Shown: one piece after another, positions 1 to 5,556 of the stretch
Numbering within the stretch: position 1 is the stretch's first letter
Layout: each line of letters begins with the position of its first letter
From: Ignavibacteriales bacterium
GTDB taxonomy: Bacteria; Bacteroidota; Ignavibacteria; Ignavibacteriales; Melioribacteraceae
Length of the DNA stretch: 5,556 nucleotides
Reading direction: 5' to 3'
Assembly (NCBI GenBank): GCA_007280825.1
Contig: QYQI01000090.1
Span: 1 to 5,556 of the forward strand
The notes under the pieces: generated by a model
Database searches by the model: none
Told to the model about the DNA's origin: nothing
Seen by the model: only the letters and a program-made list of their open reading frames with translations
Made by a program: the position numbers and the translations under genes

Positions 1-1145
1 AAATTATAGGCAGTTATCTACAATCACTATTAGAAAATCCGCGCCGAATTCTTGTAACTATTCTTATCGGTAATACAGTTGTCAATGTAGCAGCTTCGAT
101 CATAGCGGTAATGCTTGCGCTTGAAGCTGCTCGTATATTTAATATTTCTGTTGGATTAGCTTTACTAATTCAAATTCCTCTTTTAACAATTCTTATTTTA
201 TTATTTGGTGAAGTTACTCCAAAGTTATGGGCTAATAAGTATCCGGCTCAATGTGTACGAATTACTGCTGTGCCTTTATATTGGTTAGGGATCATATTAT
301 ATCCGATATCAAAAATACTAACTGACCTTTTAAGACTGCTTTCTTCAAAAATAAACTTTGATAGAACTAAAAGTGCTCTTCATGGGACCGATATTAAAGA
401 TCTTGCTGATCTAAGTATTGAAACTGGAACAATTGAAGAAGGCGAGCATGAGCTGATACACGGAATTGTTTCATTTAAAACTGTAACGGCAAGAGAAGTA
501 ATGACTCCGCGTGTAGATATCATAGCTGTTTCACTTGATACTGATTTTGATGAGATGATGAAGATAATTAATGAATCCGGCCACAGCAGGATTCCTCTTT
601 ATGAAGACAGCTTAGATAAAGTAATTGGAATAATTTATGCGAAAGATCTGCTGCCATTTTTAAGTAATCCGGAAATTCGCAAATCGCTTTCGCTAAAAAA
701 TATTGCCCGGGAAGCAATGTTTGTTCCGGAGACAAAACTTATTAATATTCTTCTGCATGACTTCCAAGAAAAGAATATGCATCTCGGGATTGTTGTTGAT
801 GAATATGGTGGCACATCGGGTTTGATCTCACTTGAAGATATCCTTGAAGAGATAGTTGGCGAAATTAGGGACGAATATGACCGAGAAGAAAATGAAATCG
901 TTAAATTGAATGAAAATAGTTTTATGGTCTTAGGTAAGGTCTCTATTGATGAACTGAATGAATTACTGAATCAAGATTTTTCTTCTGAAAATGACGACTA
1001 TGATACTGTTGGAGGATTTATTTTTAATCAGGCCGGAATAATTCCTCAGCAGGGGTTTCACTTAATCCACAATAACTATAAATTTACCGTTAAAGAAGTT
1101 GTCAACAAACGTGTGAACAAAGTTCTTGTTGAAAAAGTAAATTAA
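1..1145 (+). CDS. CNNM/CorC (HlyC) family membrane protein with CBS pair, 5'-truncated
   Basis: The reading frame is open to the left edge (first full codon at 3), so the ATG at 111 is internal and the gene starts outside the window. Visible are 380 residues to the TAA at 1143. Residues 1 to about 105 are the C-terminal part of a DUF21/CNNM transmembrane domain, with the IGNT-x-x-N motif (22-28) and GEVTPK (69-74). Then come an acidic linker, CBS1 (EVMTPR 165-170, SGHSRIPLY 192-200), CBS2 (VVDEYGGT 264-271, LEDILEEIVGEI 277-288) and a C-terminal CorC_HlyC domain (DYDTVGGFI 332-340). All signature motifs of the family are intact. Family knowledge: CorC/CNNM proteins are inner-membrane proteins linked to Mg2+ (and Co2+) efflux, with the CBS pair binding adenine nucleotides; GldE of gliding Bacteroidota is a relative. 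Older 'hemolysin' labels are misleading. The exact substrate cannot be told from sequence. It leads a tight operon, 8 nt before the next gene. Confidence 0.93.
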   Translation, partial: IIGSYLQSLLENPRRILVTILIGNTVVNVAASIIAVMLALEAARIFNISVGLALLIQIPLLTILILLFGEVTPKLWANKYPAQCVRITAVPLYWLGIILYPISKILTDLLRLLSSKINFDRTKSALHGTDIKDLADLSIETGTIEEGEHELIHGIVSFKTVTAREVMTPRVDIIAVSLDTDFDEMMKIINESGHSRIPLYEDSLDKVIGIIYAKDLLPFLSNPEIRKSLSLKNIAREAMFVPETKLINILLHDFQEKNMHLGIVVDEYGGTSGLISLEDILEEIVGEIRDEYDREENEIVKLNENSFMVLGKVSIDELNELLNQDFSSENDDYDTVGGFIFNQAGIIPQQGFHLIHNNYKFTVKEVVNKRVNKVLVEKVN

Positions 1146-1153
1146 CTTATAAA

Positions 1154-1531
1154 ATGAAAAAAGGTTGCTTCATTTCTGCCGTTGTTGTGTTTACACTTCT
1201 TGTCGGGACAGTTGTTTATTTTGTAAAATATAAAAAGGATTTTTTTAAGAATTTTTCGAAAGACAAGATCATTGGTGTGGCAGTTGATGAATTCGATAAG
1301 AAATTAAATGATGCAAGACCGTCTTTGTATAGAGATTCGATGAAAATAGCTGTTCATAATTTTTTGGATGAATCAAGGAAATATAATTTTGATTCTGCGA
1401 TTACTCGTTTGCAAGATGTTATGGATGAAGCCCGTTTCCTGTATCACGACGGGATAGTTGATTCAGCGGATTTTAATCATTTAAAACAAATAATAAATCG
1501 TTATGAAAGATCAGAGAAAAACAGAAATTAA
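1154..1531 (+). CDS. Unrecognised small membrane-anchored protein, 125 aa
   Basis: I do not recognise this family. The protein starts MKKGCFIS, has one hydrophobic segment at about residues 6-24, then a lysine-rich stretch (25-38) and a charged, mostly helical region to the end, with no cysteines after Cys5. The helical part (about 58-118) resembles a small helical bundle or coiled coil. Cys5 precedes the hydrophobic core and does not form a lipobox, so a lipoprotein is unlikely. Basic residues on both sides of the membrane segment leave topology unclear. The start lies 8 nt after the upstream stop without an obvious Shine-Dalgarno sequence. The 3' end overlaps the MCE gene by 29 nt in another frame. 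That close link suggests a role alongside the MCE protein, for example as a membrane partner, but this is inference. Codon use looks like its neighbours and the frame is uninterrupted, so it is very likely a real gene. Confidence 0.8.
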   Translation: MKKGCFISAVVVFTLLVGTVVYFVKYKKDFFKNFSKDKIIGVAVDEFDKKLNDARPSLYRDSMKIAVHNFLDESRKYNFDSAITRLQDVMDEARFLYHDGIVDSADFNHLKQIINRYERSEKNRN

Positions 1532-2411
1532 AGTAGGCGTAACATTCTTACTTGCTATAATTATTTTCTTATGGGTCCTAGGCTGGGCAAAAAATTGGTC
1601 GTTTAATTCAAATCGTAAAGAGATCTCCGTTGAGTTTAGTTCTGTTGCAGGACTCGAAGTTAACGATCCGGTAACGATTAACGGTGTACGAAAAGGTTAT
1701 GTTGAGGATATAATAATTAACGGCAGTAAAGTAATCACACTCTTAAATCTTCCATCCGATATAATTATAAAAGAAGACGCAAAATTTTCTGTTATGATGC
1801 TCGATCTTATGGGCGGGAAGAAAGTTGAAGTTAACCCCGGCGCATCAATTAATGAATTGGATTATAAAAAACTTCAGCAAGGCAACTATGAAGGCGATAT
1901 TGCCTCAGCAATGTCTATGCTTGGTTCTGTTCAGAACGATCTTGTAGATGTTATCAAAGAAGTGAAGATTTCAATTACCGCATTGAACAAAACAATCACA
2001 GATGAAAAATTTACAAGTGACCTCAAAACATCAGTAGCAAATCTTTCAAAGCTAACAGATAATCTCAACCGTCTCGTAATAAATAACAAAGATGAATTAA
2101 ATCAATTATTGAAATCCGGAAATGAGTTAACCAAAAACGTGAACGGTTTCTTGGAAACAAATCGTGATACGCTAACTCTAACGATAAATTCGGTTCACGA
2201 TGTTTTGAAAACTTCAAAAGAAGTTCTGATTAAAATAAATGATTTCATGGACAAGACGAATACGAACCAAAATAACCTCGGCAAACTATTAAATGATTCC
2301 GGTCTTATGAATGATCTAAAAGCAACAATTCAGCAGGCAAAAGATCTAACAAAAATCCTTATTGATCAGTTGAAATCTAAAGGTGTTGAAGTAAATGCTC
2401 ACATCTTCTAA
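1503..2411 (+). CDS. MCE-domain (MlaD-like) lipid transport protein
   Basis: This 302-residue protein fits the substrate-binding component of Mla-type lipid transporters. It has a short basic N-terminus (MKDQRKTEIK), a transmembrane anchor at about 11-28, one MCE domain at about 38-114 and a long helical region at about 136-290. The MCE motif is clear: V-x-F-x-x-VAGLEVNDPV (43-57) followed by ING-V-x-KGYVEDI (59-70). Near the C-terminus, NNLGKLLNDSGLM (257-269) and a final VNAHIF match the ending I recall for Bacteroidota/Chlorobi MCE proteins. Family knowledge: MlaD hexamers in the periplasm, anchored next to the MlaE permease and MlaF ATPase, pass phospholipids between membranes. No mlaE or mlaF lies in the downstream operon, so they must be upstream of the window or elsewhere. 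The start fits the usual MlaD N-terminus. It has no clear Shine-Dalgarno and lies within the preceding gene, so translation may depend on coupling. Confidence 0.9.
   Translation: MKDQRKTEIKVGVTFLLAIIIFLWVLGWAKNWSFNSNRKEISVEFSSVAGLEVNDPVTINGVRKGYVEDIIINGSKVITLLNLPSDIIIKEDAKFSVMMLDLMGGKKVEVNPGASINELDYKKLQQGNYEGDIASAMSMLGSVQNDLVDVIKEVKISITALNKTITDEKFTSDLKTSVANLSKLTDNLNRLVINNKDELNQLLKSGNELTKNVNGFLETNRDTLTLTINSVHDVLKTSKEVLIKINDFMDKTNTNQNNLGKLLNDSGLMNDLKATIQQAKDLTKILIDQLKSKGVEVNAHIF
2379..2385 (+). promoter_or_regulatory. Ribosome binding site of ggt
   Basis: AAAGGTG ends 9 nt before the ATG at 2395 and lies inside the 3' end of the MCE gene. It supports the start that keeps the signal peptide and gives the 17-nt gene overlap. 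The match to the anti-Shine-Dalgarno is moderate. Confidence 0.5.
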
Positions 2412-4092
2412 AATTAGATCAACACTTCTCTTCTTATTATTCTTCTCAAACTCTTTTATTTCGTTTGCGGAAAATCCGGTAAGATCCAAACATGGAATGG
2501 TTGTTACCGCAAATGATTTAGCTACTGAAGTCGGCGTTCAAATTCTAAAAAAAGGTGGCAATGCAATTGATGCTTCAGTTGCAATTGGATTTGCGCTCGC
2601 AGTTTCATATCCGAGTGCCGGCAACATTGGCGGCGGCGGATTTATGGTAATTCATCTTGACGATGGGAAAAATACTACAATAGATTTCCGCGAAACAGCA
2701 CCATTAGCTGCACATGAAAAAATGTTTCTAGATAGTCTTGGTAATTTTATTCCTGCTCTTAGCCAGGATGGATGGACTTCTTCCGGTGTGCCCGGTACGG
2801 TTGCAGGATTGATCTACGCTCTTGAAAAATACGGTACAATGAAATTGAAAGATGTTATCCAACCCGCCATTGATCTTGCTGAAAAAGGATTTGCACTAAG
2901 TTATAAGAATAGTGAAACCAGTGGATCTTCATTTGTGGAATTATCTAAAATAGAATCAACAAAGAAGATTTTTACAAAAGATGGAAAGAAATTAGAAGAA
3001 GGTGATCTGCTCATTCAAAAAGATCTGGCTAATACATTGCGATTGATTCGAGATGGCGAAAGAGTTGCTTTTTATGAAGGCGAGATCGCTAAGAAGTTTG
3101 TTGAAGAATCCCGAAGGCATGGCGGATTATTTACGCTGAATGATTTAAAAGATTATCGCGCTATTGAAAGAAAACCGATTGAAGGAACTTACCGTGGATA
3201 CAAAATAATTTCTATGCCTCCTCCATCATCCGGTGGAATTTGTTTGATCGAAGCTCTGAATGCTTTGGAAAATTTTTCTTTTAAGAAAGAAGAGTGGGGA
3301 AGTTCAAGATATATTCACACGTTAGTTGAAGTGATGAAGAGAATTTATGCCGACAGAGCAGAACATATGGGCGATGCGGATTTTTATCCGGTACCGGTTG
3401 AAGAATTGATTTCGAAAAGTTACGGCAAACAAATACATAATGAGATTACGGAAGAAGCAACACCTTCAGAAAAAATAAAAGCTCTAATACTTCATCAACT
3501 TAGAGAGCATGAAGAGACAACTCACTACTCGGTTGCAGATCAATTTGGCAATGCAGTAGCTACCACTTACACTCTTAACGGCGGGTACGGAAATAGAATT
3601 GTTGTTGAAGGACTCGGATTTTTGCTCAACAACGAAATGGATGACTTCAGCTCTAAGCCCGGTGTACCGAATCAATATGGTTTGGTTGGAAGTGTAGCCA
3701 ACTCAATCCAGCCGAAGAAGAGAATGTTAAGTTCGATGACGCCTACTATAATACTGAAGGACGATAAACCTTTTATGGTTATTGGCACTCCCGGTGGTTC
3801 TACAATTATTACTTCTGTTCTGCAGACGATCTTAAATGTATTAGATTTCAATATGAATATTTACGATGCAATAGCGGCTCCTAAAATTCACCATCAATGG
3901 CTGCCCGATGAAATTGATTTTGAAAAATTTAGTCTTTCGGATGATGTGCAAAAAAATCTTCTTGCACGCGGACATAAACTTGGTAAAGAAAAATCTTTGG
4001 GAAGGATGGAAGGAATTATTTTAGATCACCGCACAAATACATTTTATGGTGCAACTGATCCTCGCGGTTACGGAAAAGCGGAAGGGTGGTAA
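2395..4092 (+). CDS. ggt: Gamma-glutamyltransferase (glutathione hydrolase), periplasmic precursor
   Basis: This enzyme cleaves the gamma-glutamyl bond of glutathione and related compounds or moves the group to an acceptor (EC 3.4.19.13 / 2.3.2.2). The 565 residues are close to the E. coli length. A Sec signal peptide (basic K6/R8, hydrophobic 11-22, likely cut after SFA at 25) sends it to the periplasm. Autocleavage is expected between E374 and T375 (codon at 3517) in EETTHYS, giving large and small (191 aa) subunits, with T375 as nucleophile. By alignment to E. coli, other active-site residues are present: R99 (DFRE), T393 and N395 (TYTLN), D417 (MDDF), S446/S447 (LSSM), G467/G468 (PGGS). 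E414 stands where E. coli has Gln430. The substrate-covering lid loop (422-433, with Y428) is present, as in E. coli. The gene overlaps the MCE gene by 17 nt and ends 1 nt before acpS, so it is an operon member. No disruption is seen. Confidence 0.97.
   Translation: MLTSSKIRSTLLFLLFFSNSFISFAENPVRSKHGMVVTANDLATEVGVQILKKGGNAIDASVAIGFALAVSYPSAGNIGGGGFMVIHLDDGKNTTIDFRETAPLAAHEKMFLDSLGNFIPALSQDGWTSSGVPGTVAGLIYALEKYGTMKLKDVIQPAIDLAEKGFALSYKNSETSGSSFVELSKIESTKKIFTKDGKKLEEGDLLIQKDLANTLRLIRDGERVAFYEGEIAKKFVEESRRHGGLFTLNDLKDYRAIERKPIEGTYRGYKIISMPPPSSGGICLIEALNALENFSFKKEEWGSSRYIHTLVEVMKRIYADRAEHMGDADFYPVPVEELISKSYGKQIHNEITEEATPSEKIKALILHQLREHEETTHYSVADQFGNAVATTYTLNGGYGNRIVVEGLGFLLNNEMDDFSSKPGVPNQYGLVGSVANSIQPKKRMLSSMTPTIILKDDKPFMVIGTPGGSTIITSVLQTILNVLDFNMNIYDAIAAPKIHHQWLPDEIDFEKFSLSDDVQKNLLARGHKLGKEKSLGRMEGIILDHRTNTFYGATDPRGYGKAEGW
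4082..4089 (+). promoter_or_regulatory. Ribosome binding site of acpS
   Basis: The purine-rich AAGGGTGG lies in the last codons of ggt, a few bases before the ATG at 4094. It favours that ATG over the in-frame ATG at 4046, which would add 16 residues not found in AcpS proteins. Confidence 0.6.
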
Positions 4093-4093
4093 T

Positions 4094-4474
4094 ATGGTAC
4101 TTGGAATTGGAATTGATATAATCGAGATCGAAAGAATTAAAGAGAGTGTTGACAAATTCGGTGATGCTTTCTTAAAAAAGATTTACACCAAGACCGAACT
4201 TGATTATTCGCTTTCACGTAAAAACAAATACCAGCATCTTGCCGCACGCTTTGCCGCAAAGGAAGCGATTTACAAAGCACTCTCTAACGATACTGATACA
4301 GCTTACAGTTGGCAGGATGTTGAGATCTACAATGAATTAAACGGACTTCCGAAAGTAAAATTTTCCGGCGCACTTAAAGATTATCTTAATCACGGTAAAG
4401 AATTAAAAATCTCTATGAGCCATTCCGAGCATTACGTTACGTGTGTAGCAGTTCTTTCTAATGTTAGTTCTTAA
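4094..4474 (+). CDS. acpS: Holo-[acyl-carrier-protein] synthase
   Basis: AcpS transfers the 4'-phosphopantetheine arm of coenzyme A to the serine of apo-ACP (EC 2.7.8.7), making the carrier active for fatty-acid synthesis; it acts in the cytosol as a trimer. The 126 residues match the usual AcpS length. The N-terminal GIGIDIIEIERI (4-15) carries the Mg2+-binding D8. RFAAKEAIYKAL (52-63) carries the second metal ligand E57 and K56. The C-terminal KISMSH (105-110) with the following VTCVAVL completes the fold. The start at 4094 is chosen because the conserved GIGID motif should lie within a few residues of the N-terminus and a good ribosome binding site precedes it. A longer frame from 4046 exists but overlaps ggt and adds an unrelated leader. 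The gene begins 1 nt after the ggt stop, so it is probably translated from the same message. It is the last gene of the operon. Confidence 0.96.
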   Translation: MVLGIGIDIIEIERIKESVDKFGDAFLKKIYTKTELDYSLSRKNKYQHLAARFAAKEAIYKALSNDTDTAYSWQDVEIYNELNGLPKVKFSGALKDYLNHGKELKISMSHSEHYVTCVAVLSNVSS

Positions 4475-4490
4475 TTTTCATCAATTGATT

Positions 4491-4518
4491 TTGTTATTAT
4501 AAGCCGCTAATTTATTAT
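4491..4518 (+). promoter_or_regulatory. Candidate promoter of the toxin-antitoxin genes
   Basis: TTGTTA (4491-4496) and TATTAT (4513-4518), 16 nt apart, match sigma-70-type -35 and -10 boxes at 4/6 and 5/6 positions. An alternative pair is TTGATT (4485-4490) with TAATTT (4508-4513), 17 nt apart. The sequence is very AT-rich, so chance matches are likely, and Bacteroidota-type promoters differ from this consensus. Position just before a toxin-antitoxin pair supports a promoter somewhere here. Confidence 0.4.
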
Positions 4519-4529
4519 TAGAATAAATT
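4509..4529. promoter_or_regulatory. Inverted repeat, candidate operator for toxin-antitoxin autoregulation
   Basis: AATTTATT (4509-4516) and AATAAATT (4522-4529) form a perfect 8-bp inverted repeat around a 5-bp spacer. It overlaps the candidate -10 box and ends 12 nt before the antitoxin ATG. Type II antitoxins commonly bind such palindromes to repress their own operon. The low GC content makes a chance repeat possible. Confidence 0.4.
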
Positions 4530-4532
4530 GAA

Positions 4533-4537
4533 GAGGG
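4533..4537 (+). promoter_or_regulatory. Ribosome binding site of the antitoxin gene
   Basis: GAGGG lies 4 nt before the ATG at 4542 and is one of the clearest Shine-Dalgarno sequences in the window. The overlapping toxin gene has no comparable site, which would favour higher antitoxin output. Confidence 0.55.
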
Positions 4538-4541
4538 AAAA

Positions 4542-4757
4542 ATGGATTTGAACATTAATTCAGACACAAAATTAAACGAGCTTACTGTTGCTGATTTCAA
4601 ATTGTTAATTTCAGAGTCTGTTAAAGATATATTAGAAAATCTTCTTGAGGATATGGAAGCATCTCAAAACAAATCATATTTAAATTCAATTCGTGAAGCT
4701 AGAGAAGATTATAAAGCCGGAAGATTAACAAGTCTTGATGACTTAGAAAATGTTTAA
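4542..4757 (+). CDS. Antitoxin of a type II (RelE/ParE) toxin-antitoxin pair
   Basis: This 71-residue acidic protein probably binds and neutralises the toxin encoded directly after it and represses the shared promoter. Residues about 14-38 (LTVADFKLLISESVKDILENLLED) form a predicted amphipathic helix typical of small antitoxins that precede RelE-like toxins; it may serve dimerisation or DNA binding. A segment rich in charge follows (YLNSIREAREDYKAGR, 46-61) and then an acidic tail (LDDLEN), which is the sort of extended C-terminus that wraps around a toxin. The SIREAREDYKAG pattern is common in such partners. I cannot assign it to a named fold (RelB, Phd or other) with certainty. The call rests on size, charge, the 8-nt overlap with a clear toxin gene, and gene order antitoxin-first. 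It sits 67 nt after acpS with its own leader, so it likely has its own promoter. Confidence 0.85.
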   Translation: MDLNINSDTKLNELTVADFKLLISESVKDILENLLEDMEASQNKSYLNSIREAREDYKAGRLTSLDDLENV

Positions 4758-4998
4758 AGTATTATTTACTGATAGGGCTAAGAAAGATCTATTCCAACTA
4801 CAATCAGACACTGCAAAGCAAATAAAACAAAGACTAAAATATTTTTCTGAAAATCCGCTTAACTATGCTAAAAAGTTGGAGGAAACAACTTTAGGCACAT
4901 TTCGTTTTAGAGTGGGTGATTATAGAATAATTTTTGATCTTGTCGAAGATAAAATAATTATTTTGAGAATCGGTCATAGAAAAGATATTTACAAATAA
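4750..4998 (+). CDS. RelE/ParE-family toxin
   Basis: The 82-residue protein has the full-length RelE/ParE fold pattern. It opens with a beta strand (MFKVLFTDRAKKDL), then two helices (about 15-34) and the signature sheet FRFRVGDYRIIFDL (51-64), IIILRIGHRKDIYK (69-82). Basic and aromatic residues expected at the active surface are present: R52, R54, R59, H76, R77, K78 and Y81. The GDYRIIF and HRKDIY endings resemble RelE-type toxins that cut mRNA at the ribosome more than ParE gyrase poisons, but sequence alone does not settle the target. The ATG at 4750 overlaps the antitoxin stop by 8 nt (ATGTTTAA), so translation is probably coupled; no Shine-Dalgarno is apparent. No frameshift or missing core region is seen, so it is likely functional. 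The net positive charge complements the acidic antitoxin. Confidence 0.93.
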   Translation: MFKVLFTDRAKKDLFQLQSDTAKQIKQRLKYFSENPLNYAKKLEETTLGTFRFRVGDYRIIFDLVEDKIIILRIGHRKDIYK

Positions 4999-5021
4999 AT
5001 TTATGATTCACAACTATAAAT

Positions 5022-5055
5022 TGTTGTTGTCAAGAAATGGTTCTTAACAACAGTA
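5022..5055. terminator. Hairpin between convergent genes, probable (bidirectional) terminator
   Basis: Positions 5025-5036 and 5041-5052 pair as a 12-bp stem with one C/A mismatch (5031/5046) around the loop ATGG (5037-5040). In the + strand RNA, two G-U pairs and one A-U pair extend it to 5022-5055. It lies between the toxin stop (4998) and the minus-strand stop (5062), where a terminator is expected. There is only a weak T-rich tract after it (TTTATTCTT from 5061 on the + strand, AATTTATAG on the minus strand), and the stem is AT-rich, so termination strength is uncertain. Confidence 0.5.
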
Positions 5056-5061
5056 TAACGT

Positions 5062-5556
5062 TTATTCTTCCATATCATTTCGATCTGATGCACCGAAGAT
5101 GTGAAGCTTAAAATCTTTTAATACTTCTTTTGCTTCCTCAATCTGATTTGATAAAACAAAGAACTTTGCCGGAACGGCTAACGGTTCAACGCTTAAAAAG
5201 TTTTGGCCTGTAACATAGTAATCAATTTTTGCGTCATCGAATACTGATCTTATTAATGCAATATCTCCTTGATTCATAGAAGGGAACAGTTCAGTATAAC
5301 TTTCTGGTTCTAATATTTTCGGAGGGTCATAATTATAATCTATGAATAACTCACATTCCGGACAGTGGAATTTTCCTGTTCTTCTTTCTTCTTTCGAAGG
5401 TTTTGTTTCCGTAGAACAATTTGGACAAACTATTTGAGATGGTAAAATTGGAGATTGTCCTTTTTTAAGTGACTCTTGGCATAACGGATCTCTGCAGTAA
5501 TAATATTCTTTCCCTTCTACCAAACATAATTCACAATACTCTTTGCCGCAGTTGTG
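5062..5556 (-). CDS. Zinc-finger/zinc-ribbon protein with DUF2007-like domain, 5'-truncated
   Basis: The minus-strand frame is open through the right edge (first codon at 5556), so the TTG at 5523 is probably not the start and the N-terminus is missing. The visible 164 residues fall into three parts. Residues 1-30 carry five cysteines (3, 8, 11, 21, 26) in a zinc-finger-like cluster, probably the end of a longer one. Residues 44-68 form a zinc ribbon, CPNC-x17-CPEC. Residues about 86-147 (YTELFPSMNQGDIALIRSVF onward, with IDYYVTGQNF and AKEVLKDF) resemble DUF2007, a small alpha-beta domain of unknown biochemical role that Pfam labels a putative signal-transducing domain. No membrane segment or signal peptide is visible, so a cytosolic protein is likely. 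It is transcribed toward the toxin-antitoxin pair and is not part of that operon. Function is unknown; metal binding is inferred from cysteine spacing. Confidence 0.8.
   Translation of the reverse strand, partial: HNCGKEYCELCLVEGKEYYYCRDPLCQESLKKGQSPILPSQIVCPNCSTETKPSKEERRTGKFHCPECELFIDYNYDPPKILEPESYTELFPSMNQGDIALIRSVFDDAKIDYYVTGQNFLSVEPLAVPAKFFVLSNQIEEAKEVLKDFKLHIFGASDRNDMEE

Noticed and set aside
111..113. ATG as start of the CorC-type gene
   Set aside because: The frame is open upstream to the window edge and encodes the conserved IGNT-x-x-N part of the DUF21 domain, so this Met is internal.
3484..3675. 63-codon open frame on the minus strand
   Set aside because: It lies wholly within ggt, opposite its most conserved part (catalytic Thr to lid loop), has no recognisable domain, and is explained as a shadow of that gene.
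4046..4093. Upstream in-frame ATG giving AcpS 16 extra residues
   Set aside because: AcpS proteins begin a few residues before the GIGID motif. The ATG at 4094 has a good ribosome binding site, while the longer form would overlap ggt by 47 nt.
4475..4500. Possible terminator for the acpS operon
   Set aside because: The ATCAATTGAT palindrome has no loop or GC-rich stem, so it cannot form a useful terminator hairpin; no other hairpin is visible between acpS and the antitoxin.
5521..5523. TTG as start of the minus-strand zinc-ribbon gene
   Set aside because: The frame continues to the window edge with three more cysteines in zinc-finger-like spacing, so the real start is outside the window.
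1..5556. CRISPR arrays, tRNA or rRNA genes, insertion sequences, riboswitches
   Set aside because: I saw no repeated spacer pattern, no cloverleaf or rRNA-like sequence, no transposase or terminal repeats, and no intergenic space large enough for a typical riboswitch.

Overview
The window is AT-rich and gene-dense, with short or overlapping gene junctions and no gene-free stretch over 300 bases. Gene content (CorC/GldE-like protein, single-MCE MlaD-type protein with a long helical tail, secreted gamma-glutamyltransferase, AcpS), lysine/asparagine-rich proteins and base composition suggest the Bacteroidota/Chlorobi/Ignavibacteria side of the tree. Ignavibacteria is my best guess, by inference only. 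The Sec signal peptide on the transferase and the MlaD-type protein point to a Gram-negative envelope.

Region 1 (1-4474, + strand) looks like one operon of five genes. The order is: a CNNM/CorC-type membrane protein cut by the left window edge; an unrecognised 125-residue membrane-anchored protein; an MCE-domain (MlaD-like) protein; a periplasmic gamma-glutamyltransferase (ggt); and holo-ACP synthase (acpS). Junctions are an 8-nt gap, a 29-nt overlap, a 17-nt overlap and a 1-nt gap, so co-transcription and partly coupled translation are likely. Four of the products belong to the envelope (ion handling, lipid traffic, periplasmic glutathione or gamma-glutamyl peptide breakdown). AcpS is cytosolic and activates the acyl carrier protein for fatty-acid synthesis.

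Region 2 (4475-4998, + strand) is a compact type II toxin-antitoxin module: a small acidic antitoxin overlapping a RelE/ParE-family toxin by 8 nt. Its 67-nt leader holds a candidate promoter, a perfect 8-bp inverted repeat over the -10 and a good ribosome binding site. It appears to be an independent unit placed after acpS.

Region 3 (4999-5556) holds a hairpin that probably ends transcription between convergent genes, then a minus-strand gene cut by the right window edge. It encodes a cysteine-rich (zinc-finger/zinc-ribbon) protein with a C-terminal DUF2007-like domain.

Most of the window is ordinary housekeeping and envelope sequence. I did not find a clearly new system. The best leads are the MCE gene paired with an unknown small membrane protein and with no transporter genes next to it, the toxin-antitoxin control region, and the zinc-ribbon/DUF2007 fusion.
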